Notes under the pieces: generated by a model
Seen by the model: only the letters and a program-made list of their open reading frames with translations
Told to the model about the DNA's origin: nothing
Database searches by the model: none
Translations under genes and position numbers: made by a program
From: Virgibacillus proomii
Lineage (GTDB): Bacteria > Bacillota > Bacilli > Bacillales > Amphibacillaceae
Length of the DNA stretch: 64,000 nt
NCBI RefSeq assembly: GCF_900162615.1
Contig: NZ_FUFN01000009.1
Coordinates: 558,519-622,518, forward strand
Reading direction: 5' to 3'
Shown here: positions 63,933 through 64,000 of the stretch, piece by piece
Numbering within the stretch: the stretch's first letter is position 1
Layout of the letters: the number at the start of each line of letters is the position of its first letter

Positions 63933-64000
63933 ATGAGCGATAATAGTTCACGAACAATTGCAAAGGTCTGTTTACTGGCGGGGAAAAAAATTCTGGAGAA
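63933..64000 (+). CDS. ThrE/YjjP-type threonine/serine exporter, N-terminal fragment
   Basis: Only 22 residues are in the window: MSDNSSRTIAKVCLLAGKKI then LE. The AKVCLLAGKKILE start is typical of the threonine/serine exporter (ThrE/YjjP N-terminal) family, in which an N-terminal cytosolic helix set precedes the membrane domain. ATG 63933 follows GGAGGG. Assignment rests on this short part, so it is tentative. Confidence 0.55.
   Translation, partial: MSDNSSRTIAKVCLLAGKKILE

Overview
The window is AT-rich Firmicute DNA. Gene content (poly-glycerolphosphate wall teichoic acid genes, CsaB, LCP proteins, HprK, LipM/LipA, DUF1659/DUF2922 pair, GGAGG ribosome binding sites, CcpA- and WalR/PhoP-type sites) points to a Bacillaceae member, probably of the Virgibacillus/Oceanobacillus group. 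That genus-level guess is inference from gene content only. There are no rRNA or tRNA genes, no CRISPR array and no intact transposon.

Layout. 0-2 kb: a truncated NUDIX hydrolase, three decayed repeat copies and the small DUF2922/DUF1659 pair. 2.6-10.1 kb: one minus-strand operon equivalent to the Escherichia coli yhf cluster, in the order yhfZ-yhfY-yhfU-yhfT-php-yhfS-yhfW-yhfX. To my knowledge its pathway has not been settled. An amidase pseudogene (10.2-11.4 kb) behind it carries the same promoter-proximal palindrome and cre-like site as yhfZ.

11.7-41.7 kb is a large cell-wall island: two LCP ligases (one lacking the catalytic arginine segment), two of the three TagO-type transferases, TagGH, a TagF-like polymerase, a TagE-like glucosyltransferase, a GW/SH3 glucosaminidase autolysin, TagD-TagB, TagA, a flippase fused to a DUF5693 protein, CsaB, an acyltransferase, a glycerophosphodiesterase and a four-gene lipid-linked sugar module (GT2, DUF2304, SMR, GT39). 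Together they would start, extend, glycosylate, export, attach and remodel wall teichoic acid, and make a pyruvylated secondary wall polymer of the kind that anchors S-layer proteins. 11-bp-period TGTAAA boxes lie upstream of several of these genes.

42-64 kb: a broken DUF1572 gene, a 1260-residue secreted subtilase, gnd, the third TagO, hprK, lipM-lipA, a TPP riboswitch with no gene behind it, a MurR/RpiR regulator facing nanE with a collapsed PTS gene, a lichenan/cellobiose PTS operon (licH-licC-licA-licB) with a divergent GntR regulator, a ChbG-like deacetylase and the start of a ThrE-type exporter.

The most unusual signal is a dispersed structured repeat of about 160-190 bp, here called R1. 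It occurs at about 15 places, always in the same orientation, often head to tail. Its start and end are conserved, and at least two stems change sequence while keeping pairing. In one copy the terminal hairpin is inverted inside its own arms. Three copies carry a nested second module.
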